Below, piece after piece: positions 7,935 to 15,838 of a stretch of 41,820 nucleotides of DNA. Made by a program: the position numbers and the translations under genes. Location: positions 1-41,820 of the forward strand of contig JAJZQS010000010.1 in NCBI GenBank assembly GCA_021806745.1, in the 5' to 3' direction. The notes beneath the pieces are model-generated. The model was not told the origin of the DNA and ran no database searches. It saw only the letters and a program-made list of their open reading frames with translations. Position 1 is the first letter of the stretch. Every line of letters starts with the position of its first letter. This DNA is from a bacterium. Its GTDB lineage: Bacteria; Elusimicrobiota; Elusimicrobia; UBA1565; UBA9628.

Positions 7935-8294
7935 CTATCGGCCCAAGAGCCGATTCCAGGCGGCGCGCAGCGAGTCGCCCAGGCCTTCGAGCATGGAGCC
8001 GAGCTTGCGTCGGTCCCCGGCGGTGGAGTCCGCCAGGCGCGACAAGGACCGGCTTGCGTCGTCGGCGGCGGCGCGAAAATCGTCGCCGTGCAGATTCAAA
8101 CCCGGGCCCGAGTTCTTGCGTGCGGGTTCCCGTTTTTTGGGCGCGAGCTTCTTGCCGAGAGCGGAAAGTTCGGCGCGCAGTCCGTGGGAAGACGGTTTTT
8201 TCTTGTGCGCTTTCTTCGAGCGCGCCGCGGCCGGCGAAGCGGCGCAGAGCAGCACGCCCAGCAGCAAGGTGAACGCGGGCGCAAGCGCCTTCAT
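7935..8294 (-). CDS. Hypothetical small exported basic protein
   Basis: The 119-residue product starts with a clear signal peptide (MKALAPAFTLLLGVLLCAAS, then PAAARS). The mature part is Lys/Arg-rich (KKAHKKKPSS, KLAPKKREPARK) and ends in a probable amphipathic helix (LGSMLEGLGDSLRAAWNRLLGR). I recognise no family. TAAGCT lies exactly 6 nt upstream of the ATG on the minus strand (8301-8306), as at several other genes here, suggesting a leaderless message. It sits downstream of two larger Ala-rich exported proteins on the same strand. A periplasmic or envelope-bound role is all that can be inferred. Confidence 0.65.
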   Translation of the reverse strand: MKALAPAFTLLLGVLLCAASPAAARSKKAHKKKPSSHGLRAELSALGKKLAPKKREPARKNSGPGLNLHGDDFRAAADDASRSLSRLADSTAGDRRKLGSMLEGLGDSLRAAWNRLLGR

Positions 8295-8337
8295 GAAGAC
8301 AGCTTAGACTTTTCCCGCCGCGAATGCGAGGGAGGCT

Positions 8338-9885
8338 TTAAGGCTTGGCGTCGCCGACGGGAGCCGACGGCTCGCCCGCGGCCGCGTCGGCCTCGGGTCC
8401 GCCGCCCGACACGCCCGAAGCGGCGGCTTCCACGGAAGACTCGGGGCGGACCGAGGCGGACCGCGGCGCCGCCGCGGCGGCGCGAATGGGGCTGGTTCGG
8501 GCGAAAAACGAGGAGAGGCTCATGAAAAGCCCGGCCAGGCCAGCCGCAACCGCCCACCAGGCCAGAGGCATGCCCCAGAAGTAGATCGACGCGCCCAGCG
8601 CCAAAGCCTGGACGGTCAGGCCCACCGACATGCGCGAGGCCGCGCGGGCGCCGCCGCGGTTGGACGCGGCCAGAATCAGCGCCGACAGCGCGCCGGCCGC
8701 GACGGCTCCGGCCAGGACCGCTTGCGGGACCGCGTAGATCGACATCGTCATCACGGCCTGCGTCGCGAGCAGGGCGGCTGCCGCGGCGGCGGGCAGCGCG
8801 CGGCGCACGCGGGCCGCGCGGGACAGCCCCGGAGCGCTCAGCGCCGAGTAGGCGGACTTGCCGAGGACCGCCGCGGCCAGCGCCGTGGCCAGCGGGTTCA
8901 GACCGACGATCGAAAATCCGTTGAAGGCCATCTGGCCCGCGGCCAAGACCACATGAGCGGTGGAGGCCGAAACCGCGGCGCCGGAAACCGCGGCGCCCAC
9001 GGCGCGACCCGCCCCGGCGCCGGAGCGGCGCGCGGAGACGAAGCCTCCCACCGCGCCGGTCGCGGCCGAGAAGGCCAGGGCCGCGGGGTGCATCGCGGCG
9101 AGCTTGGCGGCGATGCCCTGCGCTCCGCCGAACAGGGAGGAGACATGCGGCCAAGCCCAACGCGCGACCATCGTCGCCGACACGCCCATGCCCACCAGCC
9201 GCGCGACCTTCTGCATGCGCGCCGAGGGAACTCCGGGGGCCGTCGACGCCGCAGCGGCCGCCGAGGCGGGCTTCAGGCCGGAGGCGACGCGCTCGGCGCT
9301 TTCGGCCGCGGGCGACGGCGCGGCTTGAGGAGCGGTCGAGGCCTCCGCGCGGGAGCGCAAGCCGTCGAAAAGTCGACCGAGGGATGAAAACGAACCTTCG
9401 CGTCCCGAACGCGCGGCGAAATCCATGGACGGCGCGATGCGATCGGCGGGGTCCGCGCGAAGAACGCCTTGTTCTGACGAGCGCGGGGCGGGCGCCGCGT
9501 CGGAAGCCTCCGTCGGGACCGCGTTCGCGGAGGGGGCGGCGGCTTCGGGCGCGGACGCCTCGGGCGCGGCGACGGTCGCGGGCGCGGCTTCAGACGGCGC
9601 GGGGGCGGCCGCCGGTGCGGCGGCAGGCGACGGCGTGGCGGCCGCCTGGGGCGCGGCGCCGGGCTCGACGGCGGGCGCGGCCAGAAGGGAATTCGCGGCG
9701 GCGGGGGCGAGCGTCGGCGAGATCGCAGAGACGGCCGGAGCGATGATCATGGGCGCGGCGTGCGAGGCCGAGGCGGCTCCCGCGTCCATCGCGCCGACTT
9801 CCTGGGCCGCCGAGAAAACCGGGGCGACGCCGACGAGGGTCGCGGCCAGCGCCGCGCTCAGGCACTTCGGGAGTGATCGCTTCAT
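8338..9885 (-). CDS. Ala/Pro-rich exported multi-helix membrane protein (paralogue of the next gene)
   Basis: The 515-residue product has a signal peptide (MKRSLPKCLSAALAATLVGV... AAQE), a long Ala/Pro/Ser-rich low-complexity stretch to about residue 210, then a region with about six hydrophobic segments, including ASTAHVVLAAGQMAFNGFSI and GLNPLATALAAAVLGKSAY. The last 60 residues are again Ala/Ser/Pro-rich. The motif FSIVGLNPLATALAAAVLGKSAY aligns with FSFAGVNPVSTALVTAALGHTAF in the adjacent minus-strand gene, so the two are tandem paralogues. I know no characterised relative. TATCCT lies 6 nt upstream of the ATG (9892-9897). A disordered periplasmic region tethered to an integral membrane domain is the visible architecture. 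Confidence 0.75.
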   Translation of the reverse strand: MKRSLPKCLSAALAATLVGVAPVFSAAQEVGAMDAGAASASHAAPMIIAPAVSAISPTLAPAAANSLLAAPAVEPGAAPQAAATPSPAAAPAAAPAPSEAAPATVAAPEASAPEAAAPSANAVPTEASDAAPAPRSSEQGVLRADPADRIAPSMDFAARSGREGSFSSLGRLFDGLRSRAEASTAPQAAPSPAAESAERVASGLKPASAAAAASTAPGVPSARMQKVARLVGMGVSATMVARWAWPHVSSLFGGAQGIAAKLAAMHPAALAFSAATGAVGGFVSARRSGAGAGRAVGAAVSGAAVSASTAHVVLAAGQMAFNGFSIVGLNPLATALAAAVLGKSAYSALSAPGLSRAARVRRALPAAAAAALLATQAVMTMSIYAVPQAVLAGAVAAGALSALILAASNRGGARAASRMSVGLTVQALALGASIYFWGMPLAWWAVAAGLAGLFMSLSSFFARTSPIRAAAAAPRSASVRPESSVEAAASGVSGGGPEADAAAGEPSAPVGDAKP

Positions 9886-9955
9886 GACTTTAGGATAGCC
9901 GCAGCCGCGTTCCGGCGCCTGATTCGAACGGCCCCCCGCGCTCGGACCGGAAGAC

Positions 9956-11365
9956 CTAGGCCTTGGGCGGCGCGGGAGGGCCGTCGGCGGGCGCTGCAGG
10001 CGCGGGCGGGGCGGGGGGAGTCTTGGGCGCGAACAGGGACGCCCATAAGGAGACGAGCGCGGAGCGAAACTCAGCGAAGCCCACGGTCAGCACGTCCCAG
10101 AAGCCCCAAACGGCCAGCGCCGCGAAGGGCAGGGAAAACCAAGGATTGGAGAGCGCCAGCGCCAAGCCGCCCATCAAGGACTGGAGAACGAAGCCTCGCG
10201 CCATTTGGTTGGGCCCGTTGGGGTCGGAACGGCCGGGCGTGAACAGCGTCGCGTAGAAGGCGGCGATGAGGCCGGTCACCGACAGCGCCGAGGCCGCCAG
10301 CGCGTGCGTCCAACTGGAGACGGCCACGAATTGGGCGATCGTGTAGGCGTTGAGGCCGAAGGCCGCCGCCACGGCCGGGAAGGCGCTGAAGATGCGGTCG
10401 GCGGAAGTCGTGGTCGCGGAGCCGAACTTGCCCTCGAAGGCGGTGTGGCCCAGCGCGGCCGTGACCAGCGCGGTGGACACCGGGTTGACGCCGGCAAACG
10501 AGAAGCCCGACAGTGCCGACTGCGCCATGCCCATGAGCGCGTAGGTGCCCGCGCCTCCGATGACGCCGTAGCGCAGGGCCGAGGAAAAAACCTGGCCGGA
10601 ACTCGGCGGCCCGCCCTCGGCGCGCCTCGCGGCGACCAGGCCGTAGACGACGCCGACGGCGGCGCTGAGCAAGGTGGCCGTCGGGTGCAGCGCCGAGAGC
10701 ATCGAAGCCGTGGTGAGGGCCGTGAACGGTGCGGACGCGGCCGCCGCGGCGGTCGCCGCCAGCGCGGGGACAGGAGCCAGCAAGACCGCGGCGGCGGCGA
10801 CGGCCAGGGGAACGGCGCGGCGGGCGCGGGAAGGCGAAAGCCGGGAGGGGGTGGGCCGGCCGACGGAGGAAGCCGCCGCGACCGCCGACGCGCCGGCGGT
10901 CGCGGCGCCGGCGTTCGAGCGGCCGTCGAAGACGGCGTCAAGCGACGGGGCGCTCGGGCGAGCGCGGGCGAAGATGGATTTCAGGACCGCCGTCGCCCGG
11001 GGGACTCGGGCCGCGGCGGGCTCGGGGCGAGCGGCCGGGGAGACCGCCGAGGCGGGGGCCAATGCGGCCTGTTCGTCGGCGGCGGGCGCGGGCGCGGCTG
11101 CTGCCGGGGCGGCGGGAAGCGCCGTTGCCGGGATGGGCGCGGCCGCGGAAAACGCGGGGGCCGCGATCGGCGCCGCAAGCGAGAGGGCGGAAAGCGAAGC
11201 AGCGGCCGACGGCGACGGGCTTGCCGACAGCAAGGCGGCGCCGACGGGGACTTCGATCGGCGCTTCGGGCGCGGCGGCGCGGGCGACGACTTCCTGCGCG
11301 CCGGCGGGTGCGGCAATAAGAACGGCGAGCGCGGCGGCAAGGCCGCGGGAGAAAGCGCGAATCAT
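9956..11365 (-). CDS. Ala/Pro-rich exported multi-helix membrane protein (tandem paralogue)
   Basis: From the second Met the product is 469 residues: a signal peptide (MIRAFSRGLAAALAVLIAAP... GAQE), an Ala/Pro-rich region to about residue 180, then six or seven hydrophobic segments ending in FSLPFAALAVWGFWDVLTVGF and a Pro-rich tail (KTPPAPPAPAAPADGPPAPP). I prefer the start at 11365 because TATGAT (11373-11378), a good -10 box, lies 7 nt upstream and overlaps the alternative ATG at 11377. The core aligns with the neighbouring gene at 8338-9885 (GFSFAGVNPVSTALVTAALGHTAF against GFSIVGLNPLATALAAAVLGKSAY), showing a local duplication. Function is unknown. The two genes have separate -10-like boxes and are 70 bp apart. 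Confidence 0.75.
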   Translation of the reverse strand: MIRAFSRGLAAALAVLIAAPAGAQEVVARAAAPEAPIEVPVGAALLSASPSPSAAASLSALSLAAPIAAPAFSAAAPIPATALPAAPAAAAPAPAADEQAALAPASAVSPAARPEPAAARVPRATAVLKSIFARARPSAPSLDAVFDGRSNAGAATAGASAVAAASSVGRPTPSRLSPSRARRAVPLAVAAAAVLLAPVPALAATAAAAASAPFTALTTASMLSALHPTATLLSAAVGVVYGLVAARRAEGGPPSSGQVFSSALRYGVIGGAGTYALMGMAQSALSGFSFAGVNPVSTALVTAALGHTAFEGKFGSATTTSADRIFSAFPAVAAAFGLNAYTIAQFVAVSSWTHALAASALSVTGLIAAFYATLFTPGRSDPNGPNQMARGFVLQSLMGGLALALSNPWFSLPFAALAVWGFWDVLTVGFAEFRSALVSLWASLFAPKTPPAPPAPAAPADGPPAPPKA

Positions 11366-11460
11366 CGCCCGTATCATACCGCGCGGACGGTGATCGCGCC
11401 CGGTGCGAAAGGCCCGGAAACACGCGGCCGGAGGACCCAGCGCGGACCGGGACGCGGGGT

Positions 11461-12795
11461 CTAGGGCGCGCCGCGCCGGCGCGCCAGATCGTGGAAGGAA
11501 TCCGACCGCAGATCCGCGGCGGTCACGCCCGCGGCGGCGAGTTCGCTTTCACCGAGCGCGCCGCAGTCGAGCCCGCGCCGAAAGAAGTTGAGCAGGCCGC
11601 GGCCGGTCGCCGCGTCGTCGAAGGCGCCGCCCGCGCGGGTGGCTTGCGCGCAGCGCTCCAAGAATCCGCGCAGGCGCCGCGTCGCGGAGGGAAGTCCCGC
11701 GAGAAAAAAAGCGTAGACCGCCGCGTGCCGCGAGACGAGTTGCGCGGGGTGCAGGTCCCAGCCCTGATCGAATCCCTCCGCGAGCGTTCGACTCGCGTCG
11801 TCGAAGTGCGCGCGCCAGGCCCCGCGCACGGCCGCGGCGTTTTCGCGCTCCTGCTCCGGCGTCAGCGGCCGCCCGGGTTCGGCACGGTGGGGTTCCGCGG
11901 GCAGAATCGTCGTCGCGCCGTCGCTGAGAGCGGCGCCGGTTCCGTAGAGAGCGGCCTGCATCGCGGCGCGGGCGAAGACGCAGGCCGGGTGCGACAGGTT
12001 CTGGTGCGAGGCGGCCACCGCGCAGGCCGCGGTGTAGTCGTAGGCGCCGAAGTGGACGCCGTCGGCGCGCGCGCCCAGCGCGGCATGGAGGGCGCGCAGG
12101 GGACTGGCGCCGTCCGGACCCACGAGCGCGTCGGGGGATTCGACCATGATCTCGGCGCGGATCGACCCCGGCGACAGCCGCTTGGCGCGCTCGAAGTCGG
12201 ACAGCAGGCCCGCCAGCGCGCGGCACTGTTCGGGCCGCGAGACCTTGGGAAGGGTCACGCGGAAATTCGGCGGCAATCGGCCCTTGGTCCGGCGCACGAG
12301 CGCGGTCAGGAACACGTCGAGCGTGCGCGCGCCGCGCCGCGCGGTCGCGCCGTCGAGCGCCTTGATGCGCAGGCCGATGAACGGCGGCAGAAGCCCCTCG
12401 TCGAATCCTCGCGCCAGTTCCTCGGCGGCGGCGGCGGCGTGGGCGTCTTCCTCCGCGTCGGGACGCGGGCCGTAGCCGTCTTCGAAGTCGATTCGATAGT
12501 CCTCCACGGGCTCGCGCTTGAGCTTTTCGACCACGCGCTCGTAGACGGGCCGCGCCAGAGCCGCGTCCAGCCCCAGCGCCGTCGCCAGGGATTCCGCGTC
12601 CGGCGCGTGGCGCGAGAGCGCGCGCAGCGCCAGCTCGCCCAGACGGTGCGCCGTGTCGCGCCGGAACAAGTGCGCGCCGCCGTAGACCGTGTGCACGGGA
12701 CGGCGGGCGGTGGCCTTCTCTTCGTCGGCGCCGCGCGCCAGGCGCGACAGGCGCGCGGCGATTTTTCTCGGCTCGAGGGTGGTCTGGGGCTTCAT
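11461..12795 (-). CDS. DUF6986 family protein (HpcH/citrate-lyase-like TIM barrel)
   Basis: The 444-residue product contains the block I associate with DUF6986 proteins, often labelled phosphoenolpyruvate kinase in databases: HTVYGGAHLFRRDTAHRLG near residue 34, VYERVVEKLKREPVEDYRIDFEDGYG near residue 84, PPFIGLRIKAL, and IRAEIMVESPDALVG further on. The REPVEDYRIDFEDGYG segment with Arg, Glu and Asp residues resembles the Mg/acyl-binding site of HpcH/HpaI aldolases and CitE-type lyases. The substrate is unknown, and the kinase name is not supported by any motif I can see. It starts 16 bp after the stop of the minus-strand serine hydrolase at 12812, so the two are probably co-transcribed, though no metabolic link is obvious. 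Confidence 0.8.
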   Translation of the reverse strand: MKPQTTLEPRKIAARLSRLARGADEEKATARRPVHTVYGGAHLFRRDTAHRLGELALRALSRHAPDAESLATALGLDAALARPVYERVVEKLKREPVEDYRIDFEDGYGPRPDAEEDAHAAAAAEELARGFDEGLLPPFIGLRIKALDGATARRGARTLDVFLTALVRRTKGRLPPNFRVTLPKVSRPEQCRALAGLLSDFERAKRLSPGSIRAEIMVESPDALVGPDGASPLRALHAALGARADGVHFGAYDYTAACAVAASHQNLSHPACVFARAAMQAALYGTGAALSDGATTILPAEPHRAEPGRPLTPEQERENAAAVRGAWRAHFDDASRTLAEGFDQGWDLHPAQLVSRHAAVYAFFLAGLPSATRRLRGFLERCAQATRAGGAFDDAATGRGLLNFFRRGLDCGALGESELAAAGVTAADLRSDSFHDLARRRGAP

Positions 12796-12811
12796 CGCGC
12801 GGCGTCGAGGG

Positions 12812-14038
12812 CTACTCGGCTTGCGCGAAGCCGTGCAGGGCGCCGACGCCGCGGTAGACCATTCCCGAGATCTCGCGGATCACGTTGCCGCGCTCGCGCA
12901 GCCAGCGGAAGTAGTGCCGGGCGCGGCGGCGCTTCTCGATGATGCCGACCATCGCGTAAGCGTATTCACGACCGTCGGGGCCCTTGGCGCGCAGTACGCC
13001 GATGTCGCCGCACAGCCGGCTGGTGCTGCCGGTCTTGCTGTAGACCTGGACGTCGTCGGGCAGAGGCGCGCCGGTCTTGAGACGGTCGCGCTTGGGCAGG
13101 GCCATTAGGCGCTTGATTTCCTGCGAGCCGGGAAGCTGGTCGCGCCACAGCGCCAGCAGGAAGCGGCTATAGTCGCGCGCCGAGGCCTTGTTGCGGTAGG
13201 TGCGGCCGTCGGCCGGAATGTACTCCTTGATCTGGACGCCCGACAGCAGGGCGCCGTAGCGCTCGCGCAGCAGGCGCTGGACGGCCGCGGGTCCGCCGAC
13301 GCGGCGCATCGCCCAATCCGCAGCGGCGTTGTCGGAGCGCTGGATCATCTTCTCCAGGTGCGAACGAGCCGAGGCGTCGTAGACGAGCTTGCCGTCGGCG
13401 ACGCGGCTCATGAAGGCCAGCGCGATCAGCGGCTTGACGAGGCTGGCGGTCTGCAGTTCGTCGTCGGCGTTGATCTCGACGAGGGTCTCGCCGGTGGTGA
13501 AATCGTAGACCGACCAGGCGGTGCGCTCGTCGCGCGCCAGGCGTCCCTCGCGACGCAGTTCGAGGACGTGCGCGGCGAGCAGGCCTTCGAGCCGGCGCTT
13601 CTCGGAGGCGCGCGCGGTTTCCAGAGGTACGACGACCCTCGGCGCGCGAGTCTTGCGCGCGCGCGCGTGCTTCGTCGCGGCGCGCGCGACCGCGACGGGA
13701 GCGGGCGGCGCGTCGATCATGACCCAGTCGCGCGAGGCCACGATCCAGGCCTTGCCGAGTTTGTGGCGGCGCAGGACGAGTGACTGCCGCTTGGCGGCTC
13801 GCATCGCGCCGTTGCGGTCGCGGCCGCGCAGGTAAATCACCCCATAGGCGCCGTCGGCGGCAACCACGCGCAGGTGCCGTCGCGCCGTGGGACCGAGGAG
13901 CTTGCCCACCGCGTCGCGCCTGGCCGCGGCGGATGCCTGGTCGACATGCCACAAATAGGACAAGTCGTAGGTGCCCGGCGCGGCCGCGCGCGCCGCCGCG
14001 GCGAAAAAAACCAACGCCAGCCATGCATGGGCGCGCAT
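12812..14038 (-). CDS. Exported class-A-type serine hydrolase (beta-lactamase / D,D-peptidase fold)
   Basis: The 408-residue product has a short signal peptide (MRAHAWLALVFFAAAARAAA) and an unassigned N-terminal domain to about residue 150. The C-terminal part is a penicillin-recognising domain with the three motifs in order: S199-L-V-K202, S235-D-N237 and K335-T-G337. The Glu-x-x-Leu-Asn omega loop that gives class A beta-lactamases their deacylation step is not visible between SDN and KTG. A carboxypeptidase-like or regulatory hydrolase acting on peptidoglycan is therefore as likely as drug hydrolysis. TACCAT lies 6 nt before the ATG with CTGACG 18 bp further upstream, predicting a leaderless mRNA. 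The DUF6986 gene follows in the same direction. Confidence 0.85.
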   Translation of the reverse strand: MRAHAWLALVFFAAAARAAAPGTYDLSYLWHVDQASAAARRDAVGKLLGPTARRHLRVVAADGAYGVIYLRGRDRNGAMRAAKRQSLVLRRHKLGKAWIVASRDWVMIDAPPAPVAVARAATKHARARKTRAPRVVVPLETARASEKRRLEGLLAAHVLELRREGRLARDERTAWSVYDFTTGETLVEINADDELQTASLVKPLIALAFMSRVADGKLVYDASARSHLEKMIQRSDNAAADWAMRRVGGPAAVQRLLRERYGALLSGVQIKEYIPADGRTYRNKASARDYSRFLLALWRDQLPGSQEIKRLMALPKRDRLKTGAPLPDDVQVYSKTGSTSRLCGDIGVLRAKGPDGREYAYAMVGIIEKRRRARHYFRWLRERGNVIREISGMVYRGVGALHGFAQAE

Positions 14039-14044
14039 ACGGCA

Positions 14045-14074
14045 ATGGTAACAGTTTTTTTGGGATTTCGTCAG
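14045..14074 (-). promoter_or_regulatory. Promoter of the serine hydrolase gene (leaderless type)
   Basis: On the minus strand CTGACG (14074-14069) and TACCAT (14050-14045) are 18 bp apart, and the ATG at 14038 follows after 6 nt. No ribosome binding site separates them. Confidence 0.55.
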
Positions 14075-14093
14075 GGGGGCCGAGAGAAATTTT

Positions 14094-14129
14094 CAAAAAG
14101 CAAGGAAGCCCTCCTCGCGGAGGGCTTCC
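14094..14129 (-). terminator. Intrinsic terminator of hsp20
   Basis: A perfect 11-bp stem (GGAAGCCCTCC / GGAGGGCTTCC, 14104-14129) with a 4-nt loop is followed on the minus strand by TTGCTTTTTG. It lies 23 bp past the hsp20 stop and insulates the next minus-strand promoter at 14045-14074. Confidence 0.85.
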
Positions 14130-14152
14130 CGGTTTTCGCGGCGTTTCTCGGT

Positions 14153-14611
14153 CTAGCCGATGGCGATCTTGCGCGCGCGGGCCTCTTCGGCCTTCGGCAG
14201 GCGGATTTCAAGCACGCCGTCGCGCATGGACGCCACGGCCTTGGCGGCGTTCACATCGGCGGGCAGGTCGAACGCCCGGTAGAACTCTCCGCGCGCAAGC
14301 TCGCGGCGCACCCAGGAGTCCTCGTCGGAGCCCAGCGGTTTCATGCGTCCCGACAGCACGAGCGCGTGGTCTTTGATTTCCAGCGTCACGTCTTCCTTGG
14401 ACAGGCCGGGAAGAGCCGCGTAGAGCACGAGTTCGGCGTCGGTCTCGCGGATGTCGACGGCCGGCGTCCAGCCCAGGCCCGCGCTCTGGCGGCGGGTGCC
14501 GTAGAACGGCGACGGTCCGAACACGGACTCCATCAGGCGGTCCAGCGTGCGGACGTCGGTCTGCGCGGCCTCTTCGCCGTCTCGGATGAGCATCGCGTAT
14601 TTGTCGTTCAT
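14153..14611 (-). CDS. Small heat-shock protein, Hsp20/alpha-crystallin family
   Basis: The start at 14611 has GGGAGG 7 nt upstream; an ATG five codons earlier would overlap that site. The 152-residue product shows the alpha-crystallin domain from about residue 45: WTPAVDIRETDAELVLYAALPGL, DVTLEIKDHALVLSGRM, an F-Y-R-A-F-D-L-P segment, then AVASMRDGVLEIRLPK with the conserved G-V-L near the end. It is an ATP-independent holdase that keeps unfolding proteins soluble in the cytoplasm. Upstream, a TTGACA/TAAAAT promoter is followed directly by a CIRCE-like operator nearly identical to that of hrcA, so HrcA control is inferred. An intrinsic terminator follows the gene, so it is transcribed alone. 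Confidence 0.93.
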   Translation of the reverse strand: MNDKYAMLIRDGEEAAQTDVRTLDRLMESVFGPSPFYGTRRQSAGLGWTPAVDIRETDAELVLYAALPGLSKEDVTLEIKDHALVLSGRMKPLGSDEDSWVRRELARGEFYRAFDLPADVNAAKAVASMRDGVLEIRLPKAEEARARKIAIG

Positions 14612-14656
14612 GGTGTTGCCTCCCAAGATCGCGTCGTTTCCGGCGCGGATTTATAA

Positions 14657-14683
14657 TTGGCAGTCAATGTGCCCGACTGCCAG
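14657..14683 (-). promoter_or_regulatory. CIRCE-like HrcA operator, variant core
   Basis: On the plus strand TTGGCAGTC, nine bases, then GACTGCCAG form a 9-N9-9 inverted repeat with one mismatch at the outer end. Geometry equals CIRCE (TTAGCACTC-N9-GAGTGCTAA), but the core is GCAGTC/GACTGC. It begins 3 bp downstream of the hsp20 -10 box, where bound HrcA would block transcription. The same repeat precedes hrcA at 23427-23453. Confidence 0.85.
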
Positions 14684-14686
14684 ATT

Positions 14687-14715
14687 ATTTTAACGCACGA
14701 ATTTAAAATTGTCAA
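14687..14715 (-). promoter_or_regulatory. Sigma70 promoter of hsp20
   Basis: On the minus strand TTGACA (14715-14710) and TAAAAT (14692-14687) are 17 bp apart. The transcript would run through the CIRCE-like operator and give a 5' leader of about 70 nt ending in GGGAGG before the hsp20 ATG. Confidence 0.8.
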
Positions 14716-14717
14716 TA

Positions 14718-15835
<1,118 letters not shown>

Positions 15836-15838
15836 CGC

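Noticed and set aside
9900-9955. TTCGAA-containing segment considered as a possible tRNA T-arm
   Set aside because: No acceptor stem, anticodon arm or CCA-type end can be built around it on either strand.
10205-11464. 419-residue Gly/Arg-rich frame opposite the Ala-rich paralogue
   Set aside because: Composition is that of reversed Ala/Pro codons (Gly/Arg repeats), and the minus-strand frame has a signal peptide, hydrophobic segments and a promoter.
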